Assembly (NCBI RefSeq): GCF_024436435.1
Contig: NZ_JAFMZP010000001.1
Location: forward strand, 124,001 to 188,000
DNA: 64,000 bases
Direction of reading: 5' to 3'
Source of the DNA: Desertivirga xinjiangensis
GTDB taxonomy: Bacteria > Bacteroidota > Bacteroidia > Sphingobacteriales > Sphingobacteriaceae
Under the pieces are notes generated by a model. That model was not told where the DNA came from, did not search any database, and saw only the letters and a list, made by a program, of their open reading frames with translations. Each line of letters begins with the position of its first letter. The first letter of the stretch is position 1. The position numbers were made by a program, and so were the translations under genes. Of this stretch, positions 63,373-64,000 are shown piece after piece.

Positions 63373-64000
63373 TTAAAATGAATAGGACAGGTTAAGTACC
63401 ACATGTCTGCCGGGGTGGAAACTGGAGGCGATATTGTCGCCGTCCATTACCGGCCTTCCTTCAACTTCGCCCATTTCACCCGTAGCACGCAAGGGTTCAT
63501 ACTTATTAGAAAAATTGAAGTCCTCTGCTATTCGTACAGACTGATCCAGTAAATTCTGTATGCTTAGCTTGGCCTGCAGGCTGCCGGCAAGACGCTGTGT
63601 AACGGATATATCGAGCACATGCCGGGGCAGTTCGATCAGACTGCTCCGGTACTCCGGTCCGGAGATAAAATCGTTGTACCGGTATCCGCGTCCGGCGGCG
63701 TAGATGTTTTCTCCCGACGTATTGTAAATAGCTGCAATTCGGGTACCCCATGCCGCATTATCATAGTATAGCCCTGCATTGATGATATAAGGCGACTGCC
63801 CCTGTAAGGGACGTTTGTCTGTCGTAAACGAGAGCGTGGATGCATTGGTAGTATCATTCTGCGTTTCGCTTTTAATAAGCGAGACATTGGCGATGACCGA
63901 GAGATTACGGAACAGCTTACCAGGAATGAAGTCCAGCTTTTTGTTCATTTCAATCTCCAGTCCTTTGATGGTTGCAGAGGCCGAGTTTTGGTAAGAAATG
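63373..64000 (-). CDS. TonB-dependent receptor, C-terminal part
   Basis: Only the last 209 codons are in the window; the frame is open to the right edge. The visible part is beta-barrel (GLEIEMNKKLDFIPGKLFRN, SPYIINAGLYYDNAAWGTRI, AKLSIQNLLDQSVRIAEDFN), ending in the aromatic terminus HVVLNLSYSF needed for outer-membrane insertion. The NLLDQ motif is common in TonB receptor C-termini. The SusC signature would be outside the window, so a SusC type cannot be confirmed or excluded; absence of SusD after it argues for a different kind of transporter. Confidence 0.85.
   Translation of the reverse strand, partial: ISYQNSASATIKGLEIEMNKKLDFIPGKLFRNLSVIANVSLIKSETQNDTTNASTLSFTTDKRPLQGQSPYIINAGLYYDNAAWGTRIAAIYNTSGENIYAAGRGYRYNDFISGPEYRSSLIELPRHVLDISVTQRLAGSLQAKLSIQNLLDQSVRIAEDFNFSNKYEPLRATGEMGEVEGRPVMDGDNIASSFHPGRHVVLNLSYSF

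Overview
The window is chromosomal DNA of a Bacteroidota bacterium, most likely a Sphingobacteriaceae member of the Pedobacter type. This rests on two SusC/SusD pairs, T9SS-type C-terminal domains, lipoproteins with a Cys-Lys-Lys start, Bacteroidota -7 boxes of the form TAnnTTTG, and dense tail-to-head gene packing. I see no rRNA, tRNA, CRISPR array, insertion sequence or prophage.

Layout. (a) 1-4.3 kb: the tail of a beta-helix protein, a DUF4874/DUF4832 lipoprotein, a T9SS-type secreted protein and a GH109-like Gfo/Idh/MocA enzyme, closed by a strong terminator. (b) 4.5-8.9 kb, minus strand: class Ia ribonucleotide reductase nrdB-nrdA behind a short cobalamin riboswitch, then a Cys-rich CWC protein and a hotdog thioesterase. 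(c) 9-44.4 kb: a large polysaccharide utilisation locus. Plus strand: SusC-SusD-surface glycan-binding protein, then SusC-SusD-GH10. Minus strand: a seven-gene operon of GH74-like, GH43, GH27, DUF1593, GH28, GH3 and sialate O-acetylesterase genes. Plus strand again: an IclR regulator, a sugar-acid dehydratase, an SDR, a BNR_4 candidate lyase, an MFS permease, an RraA-like protein and a GH88 hydrolase. (d) 44.4-52.1 kb: housekeeping genes (RlpA, eno, carA, panB, an RluA-type synthase, carbonic anhydrase) and small orphans. (e) 52.1-57.4 kb: two divergent multi-PAS histidine kinases and a lone receiver protein. (f) 57.4-64 kb: chrA, a coiled-coil gene beside a frameshifted relative, and a minus-strand lipoprotein series behind a truncated TonB receptor.

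The most striking structure is regulatory. Six promoters in region (c) carry the palindrome TTTATANTATAAA close to the start codon. In five of them a half-site copy with a conserved right arm lies exactly 20 bp upstream, directly beside a TAnnTTT(G/A) -7 box. The set covers every transcription unit of the locus, including the IclR gene itself, so the 36-kb region looks like one regulon under the local IclR protein. The proposed logic is: surface binding and TonB-dependent import of oligosaccharides, trimming by the GH operon, release of an unsaturated uronate by lyase plus GH88, uptake by the MFS permease, then dehydratase, SDR and aldolase-like steps. The substrate and the order of the last steps are inference.
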